42,446 nucleotides of DNA from the NCBI GenBank assembly GCA_035517655.1, contig DATIYJ010000017.1, positions 1-42,446 on the forward strand. Direction: 5' to 3'. Position 1 is the first letter of the stretch. Every line of letters starts with the position of its first letter. Of the stretch, positions 41,259 through 42,446 are shown piece after piece. Source of the stretch: Nitrospiria bacterium. Lineage in GTDB: Bacteria > Nitrospirota > Nitrospiria > JACQBZ01. The translations under genes were made by a program, and so were the position numbers. The notes under the pieces are model-generated. The model was not told the DNA's origin, did not search any database, and was given only the letters and a program-made list of their open reading frames with translations.

Positions 41259-41348
41259 ATCACCGGTGGCCAGGCCGCCTTATTTCTTACCAGTTGTCCA
41301 ATGATCTTGGACTAAGAACATGTTTGTTTAATTTGTAATACAGATTCA

Positions 41349-41375
41349 CCCCTCCCCCGCGCTGGCCGACGGATT
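41349..41375. repeat. 27-base imperfect direct repeat, left copy
   Basis: CCCCTCCCCCGCGCTGGCC then GACGGATT; 23 of 27 bases match the copy at 42322-42348. It lies 25 bases before the epimerase gene. Confidence 0.45.
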
Positions 41376-41399
41376 GGGGCTTAATGTTAAATTAAGGTA

Positions 41400-42320
41400 A
41401 TGCGTGAGTCGGAGATGAACGTCGTAACGGGCGGGCTTAGTTATATCGGCAAATACATCACGCGACGGCTTGTAGCAAATGAAAGGCAGGTCCGCATCTT
41501 AACGGGCCATTTAAACCGTCCAAATCCCTTTGGCAATCAAGTCTCGATTCTCCCCATCAACTTTGACAACGATCAGGAACTCATCAAAAATCTTCAAGGG
41601 GCCGAGACGCTTTATAACACCTACTGGGTGCGCTTTGATCATGGCAACGTCTCTTTTAATAAAGCGGTCGAGAATACGAAGCGTCTGATCAGGGCGGCCG
41701 AAGCCGCCGGCGTTCGGAAGCTCGTCCATCTGAGCGTCTCGAATCCATCTGAAGATTCGCCCTATCCCTATTTCCGAGGAAAAGCGATTCTGGAAAAGAT
41801 CATCGCACAGTCCAAGCTACCCTACGCGATCATCCGGCCGACCTTGGTCTACGGCGGAGAAGAAGAAATCTTGGTTAGCAATATCACGTGGCTCCTCCGG
41901 CGTTTTCCGATATTCGCCGTCCCGTCACGTGGCACCTATCGCGTTCAGCCGATCTTCGTGGATGACCTGGCCGAGATGGCCGTCAATGCTGTACAGAATG
42001 CGAACAACAAAATCATCGACGCGGCCGATCCGGAGACATTTACATTTGAGGAAATGATCCGGTTGATCAAAAATAAAATCAAGAGTAGATCTATTCTATT
42101 TCACGCGAGCCCCGGCCTCTCGCTTTTTCTCCTAAAGATTGTCGGGATCATGATGAACGATGTCGTTTTAACACCGGACGAACTGGGTGCTTTGATGGAC
42201 AATCTTCTCGTATCCAAGAACCCGCCGGCCGGGAAAACTCGATTGAGCGACTGGCTGGATCGCAACGGAGATAAATTAGACCGGCGATACGCCAATGAGA
42301 TGATCCGGCATTTTCGTTAA
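41400..42320 (+). CDS. atypical short-chain dehydrogenase / NAD(P)-binding epimerase
   Basis: This 306-residue Rossmann protein of the NAD(P)H-binding/NDUFA9-like atypical SDR group has VVTGGLSYIGKYITRRLVA near 8-26 (GxxxxGxxxx dinucleotide loop), LVHLSVSNPSEDSPYPYFRGK (active-site Ser, and the Tyr-xxx-Lys part as YPYFRGK), IIRPTLVYGGEE and VQPIFVDDLAEMAVNA. NAD(P)-dependent reductases or epimerases of this group act on sugars, isoflavones or steroids, or are stable assembly factors. The start is uncertain: ATG 41400 follows AAGG closely, whereas ATG 41415 directly follows GGAG. The AT-rich codons contrast with the neighbouring dioxygenase. Confidence 0.88.
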   Translation: MRESEMNVVTGGLSYIGKYITRRLVANERQVRILTGHLNRPNPFGNQVSILPINFDNDQELIKNLQGAETLYNTYWVRFDHGNVSFNKAVENTKRLIRAAEAAGVRKLVHLSVSNPSEDSPYPYFRGKAILEKIIAQSKLPYAIIRPTLVYGGEEEILVSNITWLLRRFPIFAVPSRGTYRVQPIFVDDLAEMAVNAVQNANNKIIDAADPETFTFEEMIRLIKNKIKSRSILFHASPGLSLFLLKIVGIMMNDVVLTPDELGALMDNLLVSKNPPAGKTRLSDWLDRNGDKLDRRYANEMIRHFR

Positions 42321-42321
42321 C

Positions 42322-42348
42322 CCCCTCCTCCGCGCCGGCCGAGGGATA
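42322..42348. repeat. 27-base imperfect direct repeat, right copy
   Basis: CCCCTCCTCCGCGCCGGCC then GAGGGATA. It begins two bases after the epimerase stop and matches the left copy at 41349-41375 in 23 of 27 positions. Confidence 0.45.
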
Positions 42349-42383
42349 GATGATATTGAAAAGAAGCCGAGGAAAGGAGTAGA

Positions 42384-42446
42384 TTGGAAACAAGAGGCCC
42401 GTATGGAACGATCCGCTCAATTGAACTTTATTCAACAACAGGGCTT
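42384..42446 (+). CDS. start of a gene cut by the window edge
   Basis: A TTG at 42384 is preceded by GGAAAGGAG with 5-6 bases spacing and opens a frame METRGPYGTIRSIELYSTTG to the window end. An ATG at 42403 in another frame (MERSAQLNFIQQ) is the alternative, without a comparable ribosome binding site. Too short to assign. Confidence 0.4.
   Translation, partial: METRGPYGTIRSIELYSTTGL

Overview
The window is a 42.4 kb stretch of a bacterial chromosome, gene-dense and moderately to highly GC-rich (highest from about 28 to 41 kb). Gene content suggests a free-living, aerobic or microaerophilic, respiratory Gram-negative bacterium, probably of the Nitrospirota or a neighbouring phylum. The hints are a membrane-anchored FGE-fold family, a PuuD-type membrane domain without its cytochrome, DUF1844, DUF1802 and DUF2231 proteins, a MarC protein, a NuoF-like flavoprotein with a 2Fe-2S ferredoxin, and a one-domain bacterial histone. 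The placement is an inference from gene content; no rRNA is present. There is no phage, transposase, CRISPR array or plasmid backbone.

Layout. 1-2.9 kb: two membrane-anchored FGE-sulfatase-fold paralogues bracket a cluster of three short paralogous membrane proteins on the minus strand, which share a Y-x-x-AVFM-x-G motif (one is an internal duplication). A fourth, unrelated 40-residue membrane peptide lies on the plus strand with its own promoter. 3.2-5.1 kb: tRNA-Glu, tRNA-Lys, purA and tRNA-Ala; purA has its own promoter followed by an intrinsic terminator just before its ribosome binding site. 5.3-7.2 kb: a secreted carboxypeptidase-regulatory-like protein, with tandem promoters and a long structured leader, diverges from marC. 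7.2-10.1 kb: folE, ferredoxin, NuoF-like protein and a PuuD-like membrane protein. 10.4-13.1 kb: small zinc ribbon, PAS-sigma54 activator, malate dehydrogenase. 13.4-16.4 kb: a FIST sensor and a PAS-GGDEF-EAL gene, both broken. 16.6-20.0 kb: TVP38/TMEM64 protein, cupredoxin, small secreted protein, acyl desaturase with a leader hairpin, DUF1844 protein. 20.2-22.9 kb: cytochrome c, tandem ThyX-like protein, DUF1802. 22.9-24.0 kb: TetR regulator with two operator-like sites, a paralogue of the small zinc ribbon, and a translationally coupled membrane peptide. 24.1-27.5 kb: FAD monooxygenase, citrate synthase, a Lys/Arg-tailed elongation-factor-domain protein, cold shock protein. 27.7-34.2 kb: YkgJ-DUF2156 fusion, NTF2-like protein, YqgE/AlgH, esterase, RRM protein, DUF2231, DUF2007 zinc protein, bacterial histone, DUF1499. 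34.2-38.2 kb: an operon of two M16 peptidases (one without the metal motif), a phosphoglycolate phosphatase-like HAD enzyme and a zinc protein. 38.3-42.4 kb: orphan ParB-domain protein, AI-2E-family permease, Tat-exported intradiol dioxygenase lipoprotein, an NAD(P)-binding epimerase flanked by an imperfect direct repeat, and the start of another gene.

How parts fit. Citrate synthase and malate dehydrogenase belong to central carbon metabolism. The histone, Lys/Arg-tailed protein, RRM protein and cold shock protein are nucleic-acid binders, each apparently separately controlled. The FIST and GGDEF-EAL pair was probably one ligand-sensing c-di-GMP unit that is now decaying. The most novel-looking pieces are the small membrane protein cluster between the FGE-fold genes, the zinc-ribbon paralogues with separate palindromic operators, and the structured leader of the gene at 5.3 kb.
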